DNA from: RUG14300 sp964561145
GTDB lineage: Bacteria > Bacillota > Clostridia > Christensenellales > CAG-1252
Length of the DNA stretch: 15,544 bases
NCBI GenBank assembly: GCA_964561145.1
Contig: CAZLNZ010000031.1
Coordinates: forward strand, 1-15,544
Reading direction: 5' to 3'
Below the pieces are notes generated by a model. The model had not been told where the DNA came from, did not search any database, and worked only from the letters and a program-made list of their open reading frames with translations. Shown here in pieces: positions 6,066-13,297 of this stretch (the stretch's first letter is position 1; each line of letters opens with the position of its first letter). Made by a program: the position numbers and the translations under genes.

Positions 6066-6752
6066 ATTTTAGCTCATTACAGAAAGGGAACAGGCAAGGA
6101 GCTACTTCTTTTGCATGGTTGGGGGTGCGATAAAGGAATTTTTGACCCCTTTGATTTTAGCGGATATACCGTTACCGCAGTGGATTTTTACGGCTTTGGG
6201 AGTAGTCCTACCCCCTCTTATCCGGTAGACCTTGACTATTATGTTTCGGGGGTATTAGAGATTATTTATCACTATAATATGGAGGACGTGACCGTGATCG
6301 GACATTCCTTTGGGGGCAGGATTGCTATCAAGCTTGCGAGTTGCGATAGAGTATCTGTATTGGTTTTATGTGACGGAGCAGGTATTAAACCGAGAAGGGG
6401 GATGAAGTATTACTATAAAGTACTGCTGGCAAAACTGGGTAAGCTTTTCAAAAGACGTTTTTATCTTGGCTCAAGCGATTATTCGAAGCTTAGCGGAGCA
6501 ATGAAGAAGACCTTTGTGAACATTGTCAACGAGGACTTAACACCTCTTACGAGGAAAATAGAAAAGCCTTGCTTGGTAATATGGGGAGAAAAAGATAACG
6601 AAACTCCCATGTATATGTACAAAAGACTATGTAAAAACATCGAGAACTCTCGTGGTGTTATTTTCGAGGGTGCAGGACACTTTGCTATATTTGAGCAACC
6701 AAAGAGGTTTTCTGAACTGGTTAAAGAGTTTGTAAAGGAGTGTGTGATTTGA
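6066..6752 (+). CDS. Alpha/beta hydrolase, start region irregular
   Basis: This alpha/beta-hydrolase has an intact triad: nucleophile in GHSFGG (S81), D177 in WGEKDNE and H205 in GAGHF, numbered from 6066. The LLLLHGWG oxyanion-loop segment is residues 13-20. Substrate is unknown. No ATG opens this frame. The in-frame stop is at 6060-6062, leaving ATT 6066 (7 nt after a G run, 6054-6058) or TTG 6111, which would delete the first strand. An ATG at 6059 with AAGGAA (6047-6052) 6 nt upstream is one frame away; removing one T from the TTTT at 6067-6070 would join it and give MTYLAHYRKGTG leading into LLLLHGWG. So the start is ATT, or the gene carries a one-base frameshift or sequence error. The stop overlaps the next start as TTGA. 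Confidence 0.8.
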   Translation: MLAHYRKGTGKELLLLHGWGCDKGIFDPFDFSGYTVTAVDFYGFGSSPTPSYPVDLDYYVSGVLEIIYHYNMEDVTVIGHSFGGRIAIKLASCDRVSVLVLCDGAGIKPRRGMKYYYKVLLAKLGKLFKRRFYLGSSDYSKLSGAMKKTFVNIVNEDLTPLTRKIEKPCLVIWGEKDNETPMYMYKRLCKNIENSRGVIFEGAGHFAIFEQPKRFSELVKEFVKECVI

Positions 6753-8332
6753 TAATAGTTATTTGTATTTTGGGAGAGCTTGTACTGCTTTTGTCGGGTT
6801 ATTATGCCTTTTGTGTCGCACAACACAAGGGATATCGAGTCAAGGAGATTTTATCGGGTGGAGATAAGCTGATAAAATACGATGTGCTGTCTTTTGTATT
6901 TAGTTTAATAGGGTTGATCGGTTTATTATCATCGGGTGAAAAGTATATTCTCTTTGGTTTCATCGGATTGATTCCGTCAATAGTGGTTCTTATCATAAAG
7001 ATTATAAAATTTCAAGTATCGTTAAGATTTACAAAAAGGGTAGTGCGAACATACATAATGTATCTTGTTATAAGCATTCTACCTTTGATATCGGTTTTCT
7101 TCGTAAGAAGCCTCGTATTGCTGGTCGGCGTTTGGAGTTCTTTATCTTTTCCGTTGGTCTTGCTTTCTTGTATGTTGCTTTTGCCTATAGAAAAAGCCAA
7201 CAGTAAGAGGTTTATAGACAAATGTCGCGATAGGCTGTCTTTAATTGGACCGAGGGTGATTGCTGTAACAGGGAGTGCGGGAAAGACCTCCGTTAAGAGA
7301 TACTTGAGCAAACTTTTGTCGGAAAAATGGGTGGTTTATTCAACTCCGCAAAGCTATAACACTCCTTTGGGAATAGCTAAGGCTGTGGCTAAAATGCCTG
7401 AGAATACAGATATCTTTATAGCGGAATTCGGTTCAAGACACGAGGGGGATATTTTAGAGCTTATCAAAATAGTTTCACCCGATATCGGTGTTTTGACAAC
7501 GGTGTTGCCACAACACTTGGAAACCTTTGGAGAGATAAAGAACGTAGCCAAGGAAAAACTAACCTTGTTGGATTCCTCCCCGATAGCCTTTGCCTTTGGA
7601 AGTGAAAAAACGATTCTTACTTCAAGCGGATTTGAAGAAGATACTTCCAATTTAGATGAGTTATGTGAGGATGAAAAAAGCAATGGTGTAGAGTCAAAGA
7701 AAGGAGGTGGAAAATCCATATTTCCCCCTCATACAAGACTCTTTTCAAGGGATAATATAGATTGCTTGTGCAGTGACTTGAAAGGTGTTTCCTTTAATTA
7801 TCATTATAAAGATAAAAGCTTTAGAGTGGAAAGCACCTTGATAGGAGATGCTAATATTGATAACCTAATATTATCCATAGGAATTGCTTTAGAGCTTGGT
7901 GTGAGTATAGATTATATACAAAAACAGGTGCCGTTATTGAAAAGCCCGCCTCATAGAATGGAGATATTTACAAATGAGGGCGGTATAAAGATTATTGATG
8001 ATAGCTATAACATTAATCCTATCGGGGCAAAGAATGCATTACACTCGCTAAAACTTCATGAAGGAAGGCGTATAGTCACTTGCTCGGGTTTTGTAGAGCT
8101 TAAAAGCTCCAATCATATTTATGAATTTGCCGATGAACTTGTTAAGTGTGCCGATATAGTTATTATCTTAGGAGATATTAACAGAAAAGCTTTGACGATG
8201 GCAATCGGGGATAGGATAACGACCTTGTATGCAAAGAATATAGAGGAATGTAAAAGGATTTATGCATCGATGTTAAAGAAGGGGGATTGTCTGCTTATCT
8301 TAGCAGATATTCCTGAAGTATATGGCTTATAG
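6749..8332 (+). CDS. Membrane-anchored MurF-like Mur ligase
   Basis: This is a 527-aa Mur ligase. The ATPase core has TGSAGKTS (174-181), SYNTPLG (202-208), EFGSRHEGD (226-234) and HLETFG, and the C-terminal domain has RMEIF and DDSYNINP as in MurF, which adds D-Ala-D-Ala to UDP-MurNAc-tripeptide. Instead of MurF's soluble N-terminal substrate-binding domain, residues 1-150 hold four or five hydrophobic segments, anchoring the catalytic domain to the membrane. An acidic Ser/Lys/Gly-rich insert lies near 295-325. I chose TTG 6749: AAGGAG (6735-6740) is 8 nt upstream, whereas GTG 6740 overlaps that site. Start and preceding stop overlap as TTGA. ddl follows 19 nt later, which supports a role with the dipeptide. 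Alternatives are a MurT- or CapB-like amide ligase acting on lipid-linked substrate. Confidence 0.85.
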   Translation: MIIVICILGELVLLLSGYYAFCVAQHKGYRVKEILSGGDKLIKYDVLSFVFSLIGLIGLLSSGEKYILFGFIGLIPSIVVLIIKIIKFQVSLRFTKRVVRTYIMYLVISILPLISVFFVRSLVLLVGVWSSLSFPLVLLSCMLLLPIEKANSKRFIDKCRDRLSLIGPRVIAVTGSAGKTSVKRYLSKLLSEKWVVYSTPQSYNTPLGIAKAVAKMPENTDIFIAEFGSRHEGDILELIKIVSPDIGVLTTVLPQHLETFGEIKNVAKEKLTLLDSSPIAFAFGSEKTILTSSGFEEDTSNLDELCEDEKSNGVESKKGGGKSIFPPHTRLFSRDNIDCLCSDLKGVSFNYHYKDKSFRVESTLIGDANIDNLILSIGIALELGVSIDYIQKQVPLLKSPPHRMEIFTNEGGIKIIDDSYNINPIGAKNALHSLKLHEGRRIVTCSGFVELKSSNHIYEFADELVKCADIVIILGDINRKALTMAIGDRITTLYAKNIEECKRIYASMLKKGDCLLILADIPEVYGL

Positions 8333-8351
8333 GAGGATATAGAAGGTTATT

Positions 8352-9362
8352 ATGAATGTAGCGGTATTTTATGGCGGAAGATCGTATGAGCATGAGATAT
8401 CAATTATAACAACAGTTATAATGCATACATTTTTCCCGAGGGAATATAGGTTGATTCCGGTGTATATGGATAAAGGAGAAATGTATATAAAGAAGAATTT
8501 TGATAGGTTTTCATCGTATATTGACAGAAGAGGCGATAAAAGGGTGCGATTAACCCAAGGCGGAATAAGGTTAGGTGGAAGAAAATATAAAATCGATTGT
8601 GCACTAATTACTGCACATGGAGGAGAGGGGGAGAACGGTGTTTTATCTTCTCTAATGGAATATTATTCGATTCCCTATAGCTGCTGTGATCCGATCGCAT
8701 CTGCGATTTGTATGGATAAGCTGTTGACGAAGTGCGTGCTACGCTATCACGGATTTCCGACTTTACCCGAGAGAACAAAAGAGTTTCCGTGTATTATAAA
8801 GCCACGCTTGCTAGGTTCTAGTATAGGAATAACGGTTGCTCGTAACGAAGAAGAGCTGGAAAAAGGGTTAAAGGATAGCGGTATTTTTGGAGAAGTATTG
8901 GTTGAACCATTATTAAAGGAGCATGTAGAATTGAACTGTGCAGCGGTTAGGATAAACGGCGAGATTAAGGTTTCTTCAATCGAAAGTCCGAAGTCAAGGG
9001 GCGATTACCTTTCTTTTGAAGAAAAGTATGTGGATGAGGGCGAAAAGGGAAGACCGCAAGTATCTGATGGTATTATTGAAAAGGTTAAGGGAATGACCCG
9101 TCAAATATATGAAAAGCTCGGTCTATTCGGCGTGGTAAGAATAGATTATTTATATAAGGAGAACGCACTTTATGTTAATGAGATAAACGCTATTCCCGGG
9201 TCATTGGCGTATTATCTGTTTGAAGATATTACCTTTGAAGAACTTATAAGAAATTTGATTAAAGAGGGTATAAAAAGAGGTGTTTCACCTATCACTGAAT
9301 ATGGAATAGGTGTGATTAAAAGCTATGCCTCCGGGAAAAGAGGTAGTAAACTTAAGGGCTAG
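8352..9362 (+). CDS. ddl: D-alanine--D-alanine ligase
   Basis: This 336-aa cytosolic ATP-grasp enzyme joins two D-alanines for peptidoglycan. GGRSYEHEIS opens the protein with E13; HGGEGENG is at 89-96; S156 lies in LLGSSIG; Y226 lies in FEEKY; and the metal-binding NEIN is at 286-289. E13, S156 and Y226 align with E15, S150 and Y216 of E. coli DdlB, and the tyrosine rather than phenylalanine argues for D-Ala-D-Ala rather than D-Ala-D-Lac. AGAAGG at 8341-8346, 5 nt upstream, sets the start; a second AGGAGG is at 8331. It is the last gene of the tsaE operon, and its pairing with a MurF-like ligase fits sequential reactions. No strong plus-strand terminator follows. Confidence 0.93.
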   Translation: MNVAVFYGGRSYEHEISIITTVIMHTFFPREYRLIPVYMDKGEMYIKKNFDRFSSYIDRRGDKRVRLTQGGIRLGGRKYKIDCALITAHGGEGENGVLSSLMEYYSIPYSCCDPIASAICMDKLLTKCVLRYHGFPTLPERTKEFPCIIKPRLLGSSIGITVARNEEELEKGLKDSGIFGEVLVEPLLKEHVELNCAAVRINGEIKVSSIESPKSRGDYLSFEEKYVDEGEKGRPQVSDGIIEKVKGMTRQIYEKLGLFGVVRIDYLYKENALYVNEINAIPGSLAYYLFEDITFEELIRNLIKEGIKRGVSPITEYGIGVIKSYASGKRGSKLKG

Positions 9363-9382
9363 TTCGTGGCGGTAAGGTGAAA

Positions 9383-9427
9383 TAAAAAAAGGTATATCCT
9401 ATACACACTGAGTAACGGATATACCTT
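9383..9427 (-). terminator. Intrinsic terminator of the yfbR-like gene
   Basis: AAGGTATATCC (9389-9399) and GGATATACCTT (9417-9427) form a perfect 11-bp stem with a 17-nt loop. The A run at 9384-9390 becomes a T tract only on the minus strand, so it serves the minus-strand gene; it may slow plus-strand readthrough from ddl. Confidence 0.85.
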
Positions 9428-9453
9428 ATAAAAACCATTTGAAGTTTGATTTT

Positions 9454-10065
9454 TTAGTCGAGCTGATCTAAAGCTCTTCCAAAGGTGTCTCCAAAGTTTG
9501 CTAGAAAATAATCCACTTCGGGAAGGCACATGTATTGAAGTTTGGAAAAGGTTGATGCAAGAGCTATATCGAAATCGTTATTGCCCATAGAACATTCCTC
9601 AACGCACTTAATATATGCAGACAATGTGTCGGCACCCTTAATAAGTCTACCTTCATAGCTATATTCATCGTAGTTGAGAATGTCGTTGAATTCATCGGTA
9701 AGTTCTTCAGGGAGCATATCTAAAAGTTTTTCGTTGGCAGCCTTTTCAACGCCCTTATAGGCTTGCTTTATAGACGGATTGTTGTATTTTACCGGTGTCG
9801 GCATATCTCCTGTTAACACCTCGTGGGCATCGTGATAAAGGGCACATACTGCCATTTTATAAGGATCAACGTTGCCGTCAAAAAGCGTATTGCTAATAAC
9901 GCCGAGAGTGTGTGCAATTGCGGCGGTCATCATGCAATGCTCTGCGATGTTTTCGGGCTTATTATTACGCATCAACGCCCATCTATTAATTAGACTCATT
10001 CTTGAAATGTACGCAAAGAAGCTTTTTTCTTCTTGTATTGTTTCTTGATTTTCTTCTTCGTTCAT
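9454..10065 (-). CDS. HD-domain 5'-deoxynucleotidase, YfbR-like
   Basis: This 203-aa cytosolic HD phosphohydrolase resembles E. coli YfbR, which removes phosphate from deoxynucleoside 5'-monophosphates. The FFAYISRMSLINRWALMRN block (residues 16-34, with R28 and W29) is diagnostic, and the metal site is H43, H78-D79 and D146. A 14-residue acidic N-terminal tail is extra relative to YfbR. I start at 10065 because GAGG lies 8 nt upstream and the family begins just after it. The longer in-frame reading to 10125 runs through the gene's own promoter. The gene is monocistronic, with its own promoter and terminator, and divergent from the ABC gene. Confidence 0.9.
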   Translation of the reverse strand: MNEEENQETIQEEKSFFAYISRMSLINRWALMRNNKPENIAEHCMMTAAIAHTLGVISNTLFDGNVDPYKMAVCALYHDAHEVLTGDMPTPVKYNNPSIKQAYKGVEKAANEKLLDMLPEELTDEFNDILNYDEYSYEGRLIKGADTLSAYIKCVEECSMGNNDFDIALASTFSKLQYMCLPEVDYFLANFGDTFGRALDQLD

Positions 10066-10090
10066 GAACTTGACCTCATTGTTTTTTAAA

Positions 10091-10119
10091 AGTATACCAT
10101 ATTTATAGGCTTCTTTCAA
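10091..10119 (-). promoter_or_regulatory. Sigma-A promoter of the yfbR-like gene
   Basis: On the minus strand, TTGAAA (10114-10119), 17 nt, TATACT (10091-10096). The transcript should have a conventional leader of about 20-25 nt containing the Shine-Dalgarno sequence. Confidence 0.85.
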
Positions 10120-10171
10120 GTACATATTCTAATATTTGCATGCTGCTGCTTGTAACTTGAAAAATCCCCGA

Positions 10172-10200
10172 TTGACAACGGACGGATAATTGTATATAAT
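10172..10200 (+). promoter_or_regulatory. Sigma-A promoter for leaderless ABC-protease operon
   Basis: Consensus TTGACA (10172-10177), 17 nt, consensus TATAAT (10195-10200), then 6 nt and ATG at 10207. The intervening TTTCCT contains no ribosome-binding site, so the mRNA should start at the ATG. Confidence 0.9.
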
Positions 10201-10206
10201 TTTCCT

Positions 10207-11238
10207 ATGAACGAACTAAGACTTGATAACGTCTATTTGAATTATTTCGGGCACGGGAACAGTATCATTGGTTTCTCCCATACTTTTTATGATGGTATTA
10301 ATGTTGTATTTGGAGGGGATGGCTCAGGAAAAACTTCTTTGCTAAAGCTTATTGCCGGTATCAATGCTCCGACAAAAGGAAGTATTCTCTTGAACGGACA
10401 CCCGATTGATCATAAAAATGACGTTCAAATGGTTTTTGACGATCTGGCTTTCTTTGAAAGAAGAAGTTTAAAGTATAATTTGGAATACCCCTTAAAACTT
10501 AGAAAGATTCCAAAGAATCAAAGAAGTGCAATGATTGACAAAGGACTCGATTATTTTTCGGTTGAATCTATACTTCTTTCCTCTAAGGTTTTTAGACTCA
10601 AGAGTATTGATAGGGTTAAGAGTGCGATTATTCGTACAACCTATAGGTCTACGCCCGTTTTGCTTTTAGATAACCCCTTACGCTCTTTATCGGGAGATGA
10701 AAGAAAGAGATTCTTCCTAAAGCTTTTAAGTTATCTTTCAAGTAGAGAGAGTATAATCATATATGCAACAGATAATGCCGAAGAGGCGATTATGCTAAAT
10801 GCCCCTGTTACCGTGCTATCCTTTGGATATAAGCAGGATAACGGATTGGCGTATGAATTACAGAAAAGACCGCATTGTTTATTTACTGCAAAGGAATTGA
10901 TTCCTTACTTTAACACCTTTGAAGGGGTGGTTTCCGATGATAAAGTGACTATCAAACTTGAGGAAACGACAAGTATTTCTTTAAAAGTAAATTCTGTAGT
11001 AAGAGAATATAACGGGAAGAAGGTTTTGGTCGGAATACCCTTCGAGGGAATTAAGGGATATTTCGATATTGAAAAGAGTTATTCTGTTACATATATAGAT
11101 AAAAAGATTGATGTATACGATATAGACGGTGCGACTCTGTTTGTTCTCAACGGAACCGAAAAGTCGGAGATTGATGAAAACAAGGTGCTGTTGTTTGATT
11201 TTGAATCGGAAAGATTGATATATCCGAATATCGATTAA
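10207..11238 (+). CDS. Degenerate MalK/UgpC-like ABC ATPase (probable pseudoenzyme)
   Basis: This 343-aa protein aligns with MalK-type sugar-importer ATPases: nucleotide-binding domain to about residue 215, then a beta-rich tail (about 240-330) resembling a TOBE regulatory domain. Walker A is intact (GGDGSGKT, 36-43) and so is the Walker B aspartate D155. The other catalytic elements are changed: Q-loop Gln is D78 (VFDD), the LSGGQ signature is LKSID (141-145, gapless against MalK), the catalytic Glu is N156 (LLLDNP), the D-loop Asp is S162 and the H-loop His is D189 (YATDN). It probably binds but cannot hydrolyse ATP efficiently. No permease or binding protein is nearby. It heads a two-gene operon with a secreted protease, on a leaderless mRNA. 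The frame is open throughout, so this is a preserved gene, not a decayed one; the function is unknown. Confidence 0.85.
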   Translation: MNELRLDNVYLNYFGHGNSIIGFSHTFYDGINVVFGGDGSGKTSLLKLIAGINAPTKGSILLNGHPIDHKNDVQMVFDDLAFFERRSLKYNLEYPLKLRKIPKNQRSAMIDKGLDYFSVESILLSSKVFRLKSIDRVKSAIIRTTYRSTPVLLLDNPLRSLSGDERKRFFLKLLSYLSSRESIIIYATDNAEEAIMLNAPVTVLSFGYKQDNGLAYELQKRPHCLFTAKELIPYFNTFEGVVSDDKVTIKLEETTSISLKVNSVVREYNGKKVLVGIPFEGIKGYFDIEKSYSVTYIDKKIDVYDIDGATLFVLNGTEKSEIDENKVLLFDFESERLIYPNID

Positions 11239-11250
11239 AAGGATAAAGCT

Positions 11251-12516
11251 ATGAAAAAGAAGATGAGCCATTGTTTGTTTTTGGTTGTTTTAGTAACATT
11301 GTTGCTGACCTCTTGTGTCGGGACGCACGTAGGAAACTCTGATAATGAGTGGGCGAAGGACTTCGATTTGGTCGGGAAGGTTTTGGATTATGTTCAAAAC
11401 AACTATATATCCGATATTGACGTAGATGAGCTAGATGTAACCTTGGCTGCTGCACTTGTCAGTGCACTTGATGATTTTTCCTATCTTACGGATAATGCAA
11501 TTAGCTTAAGCTCAAATGTCGGAATAGGAATGTACCTCAGCATTACCAAGTATCATGAATATATAGTAACCTATGTGCAAGATGGTATGCCGGCAGCAGA
11601 GGTTAAAGAAGATGGTTTTGCACTTCAAAGAGGAGATTATATTTATGCCGTTAACGGAGAACGTGTGGAAGGACGAAATAATACTTTCTTTTCAGAAATA
11701 TCGAGCGGAGGTGAGGGAACAACTCTTGTACTTACCATTAAAAGAGACGGAAAAATAATAGGAGATTATTCTTATACCAAAAGAGTAGGGAGTGTAAAAA
11801 AAGCATATTATCAAGGAGAGGTATTCGATGATATGGAAGAGGTCGGATATATACGCTTAACCGGCTTTACAAAGACACAACTGCCCGATGGGAGTATTGA
11901 AAACGCATCGGATGATTTCGATGAATGTATAAAACAATTTAAGAAAGACGGAAAGAGTGCAATGGTGCTGGATCTTCGTGGTAACTCCGGAGGAAGCTCC
12001 GACATACTTGCCCATATTGCTTCCTACTTTGTACCGTTAGATGATGGAAAGCCAAGAGCTTTTTTATGTCTTGAATATGCAAAATCTAAGAAAAAAATAG
12101 ATGTTAGTGTATCGGAAGATAATTACATGGATATTCCGTTGGTTATTTTGACCGATAATAATACAGCCTCTGCTGCCGAAGCTTTAACAGGTGCTTGTAG
12201 AGCCTTTAATTCGAGCAACACAACTATAATCGGTACCTCCACTTTCGGAAAGGGTGTATTTCAGTCTACGGGAAATAAAGTAACTGATAAAACCGATAAT
12301 TCCGATGAAACATTTGAAGATATCTATTATGTAGTACTTGTTGCCGGATATTATTATATATATGATCCCTCATATGAAAGCGGAAGATATAATATCCATA
12401 ACAACCCCATTGTTCCCGATATAGAGGTTAAGGATAACTTGATCTCTTCAACCCTCGCAGAAGAGCCCGAAATTGCCAAAGCAAAAGAGGTATTAAAAGG
12501 AGGGGAGGGTAAGTAG
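11251..12516 (+). CDS. S41 (CtpA-like) lipoprotein serine protease
   Basis: This 421-aa protein is a C-terminal processing peptidase acting outside the membrane. Residues 1-21 form a lipoprotein signal peptide with lipobox LTSC and acylated C22. A helical N-terminal region (about 32-90) is followed by a PDZ domain (about 90-180, with GIGMYLS and LQRGDYIYAVNGE) and the S41 catalytic domain: GYIRLTGF, DLRGNSGG (251-258), nucleophile S307 in TASAAE and K334 in FGKG. Both members of the Ser-Lys dyad are present. AAGGA 7 nt before the ATG sets the start, 12 nt after the ABC gene's stop, so both are on one transcript. Family members process C-termini of envelope proteins or signalling factors; this one's substrate is unknown. 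A strong terminator follows. Confidence 0.93.
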   Translation: MKKKMSHCLFLVVLVTLLLTSCVGTHVGNSDNEWAKDFDLVGKVLDYVQNNYISDIDVDELDVTLAAALVSALDDFSYLTDNAISLSSNVGIGMYLSITKYHEYIVTYVQDGMPAAEVKEDGFALQRGDYIYAVNGERVEGRNNTFFSEISSGGEGTTLVLTIKRDGKIIGDYSYTKRVGSVKKAYYQGEVFDDMEEVGYIRLTGFTKTQLPDGSIENASDDFDECIKQFKKDGKSAMVLDLRGNSGGSSDILAHIASYFVPLDDGKPRAFLCLEYAKSKKKIDVSVSEDNYMDIPLVILTDNNTASAAEALTGACRAFNSSNTTIIGTSTFGKGVFQSTGNKVTDKTDNSDETFEDIYYVVLVAGYYYIYDPSYESGRYNIHNNPIVPDIEVKDNLISSTLAEEPEIAKAKEVLKGGEGK

Positions 12517-12544
12517 TCGTTAATAGTTTTATTTACTAAGACCT

Positions 12545-12584
12545 GTTACAAGATCACAATGCTTTGGTCTTGTAACTTTTTTTT
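12545..12584 (+). terminator. Intrinsic terminator of the ABC-protease operon
   Basis: A 12-bp stem with one G-T wobble (12545-12556 with 12565-12576), an 8-nt loop and eight T residues. It also lies at the convergent end of the minus-strand gene at 12583. Confidence 0.93.
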
Positions 12585-12834
12585 ATCCGAGTATGTTTGA
12601 TAAGATACTATCCAATCTTTTTTGTTGTTCCTCGTTTAGTAACGGATATAGTCTATCTCTGAACTCATTTATTGATTCATCGGTTATTGTGCCATCGGCT
12701 TTCCCTCTTGTTGCCATTTGTATAAGCTCAGCCATGAGTTCATTCTCACTTTTTTGAGAATACTCTTTAATCTTTTCCATTTGATCGTTGGAACTGTTTT
12801 CTTTTTCCATTCTTGTTTTTTTGAATGACTTCAT
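12583..12834 (-). CDS. Small charged helical protein, unknown
   Basis: This 83-aa protein is not recognised. It is highly charged, has no membrane segment and appears mostly helical, with a Lys/Glu-rich N-terminal half and an ELMAELIQMA helix, then a TDESINEFRDRLYPLLNEEQQKRLDSIL stretch resembling two amphipathic helices. The family may bind another protein, but I cannot name it. I start at ATG 12834, 5 nt beyond TACACT (12840-12845), with weak TTGCAC 19 nt further up (12865-12870). ATG 12810 is an alternative. Neither has a Shine-Dalgarno sequence. It lies 61 nt after another small unknown gene in the same direction, and both may be functionally linked. Confidence 0.65.
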   Translation of the reverse strand: MKSFKKTRMEKENSSNDQMEKIKEYSQKSENELMAELIQMATRGKADGTITDESINEFRDRLYPLLNEEQQKRLDSILSNILG

Positions 12835-12895
12835 ACAATAGTGTATTTCGTAACTTGAAATAACGTGCAAGTTTACTTAATAAAAAGCATTTTTT

Positions 12896-13150
12896 TTAAA
12901 AATGATTGAATTGTACAAAGTCTTCATTTTCTTCTTTCTTAATCGTAGTATTTTCGGTTAAATTTTTAAGAATTGCAACCATCGGAGAAAGCTTCGGGTT
13001 AATTTCAGACAACAACTTTAAAGCACTATCGTTATCTATTCCTTTATCTTTAATGTCTAAGACAGTTTTGATTATCTTAATTTGTTTGTTAAGGCTTGGG
13101 TTATCCTTTGAAGTAAGCTTTAACAAGTTTGACAACATTTCCATATCCAT
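12896..13150 (-). CDS. Small helical protein, unknown
   Basis: This 84-aa protein is not recognised. It is soluble and helical: LSNLLKLTS, KQIKIIKTVLDIKD, a SALKLLSEI helix and the SPMVAILKNLTE segment, ending in an acidic-polar tail. The open frame extends further upstream to 13327, but those 59 codons read through the gene's promoter and an interspersed repeat, so they are not coding. The chosen ATG 13150 lies 5 nt beyond TATACT (13156-13161) with TTAACA 18 nt upstream; ATG 13144 (11 nt) is also possible. No Shine-Dalgarno sequence is visible, so this is probably another leaderless or near-leaderless transcript. Confidence 0.65.
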   Translation of the reverse strand: MDMEMLSNLLKLTSKDNPSLNKQIKIIKTVLDIKDKGIDNDSALKLLSEINPKLSPMVAILKNLTENTTIKKEENEDFVQFNHF

Positions 13151-13155
13151 ATATA

Positions 13156-13185
13156 AGTATATGAATAGTCTGTTTCCATTGTTAA
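13156..13185 (-). promoter_or_regulatory. Promoter of the 84-aa gene
   Basis: On the minus strand, TTAACA (13180-13185), 18 nt, TATACT (13156-13161), then 5 nt to ATG 13150. The start codon is within the expected transcription-start zone. Confidence 0.6.
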
Positions 13186-13220
13186 AAATGAGTATAGAAA
13201 TGTACCCGACTATGCTATGC

Positions 13221-13297
13221 GGATGAGATACCGATGTTACACGTCGCCCCGATGGGGTTCGACTGCAGGCTTTCGCCTTTCGCTCAGTATGACATTT
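13221..13297 (-). repeat. Interspersed repeat, copy B
   Basis: This is the inverted partner of 2208-2283 (53 of 63 matches over 13221-13283). It contains a compact hairpin: GTCG-CCCC, loop GAT, GGGG-TT-CGAC at about 13242-13262. It ends in the CGCTCAGTATGACATTT segment that recurs in the following 350 bp. Confidence 0.8.

Noticed and set aside
8352..9362. Possible D-Ala-D-Lac (vancomycin-resistance type) specificity of the Ddl enzyme
   Set aside because: The specificity tyrosine (Y226, aligned to DdlB Y216) is retained; the phenylalanine at 222 is at a different position.
10066..10125. Longer start for the yfbR-like gene at 10125
   Set aside because: The extra 20 codons coincide with the TATACT box and reach past the -35 box, and the Shine-Dalgarno sequence is only before 10065.
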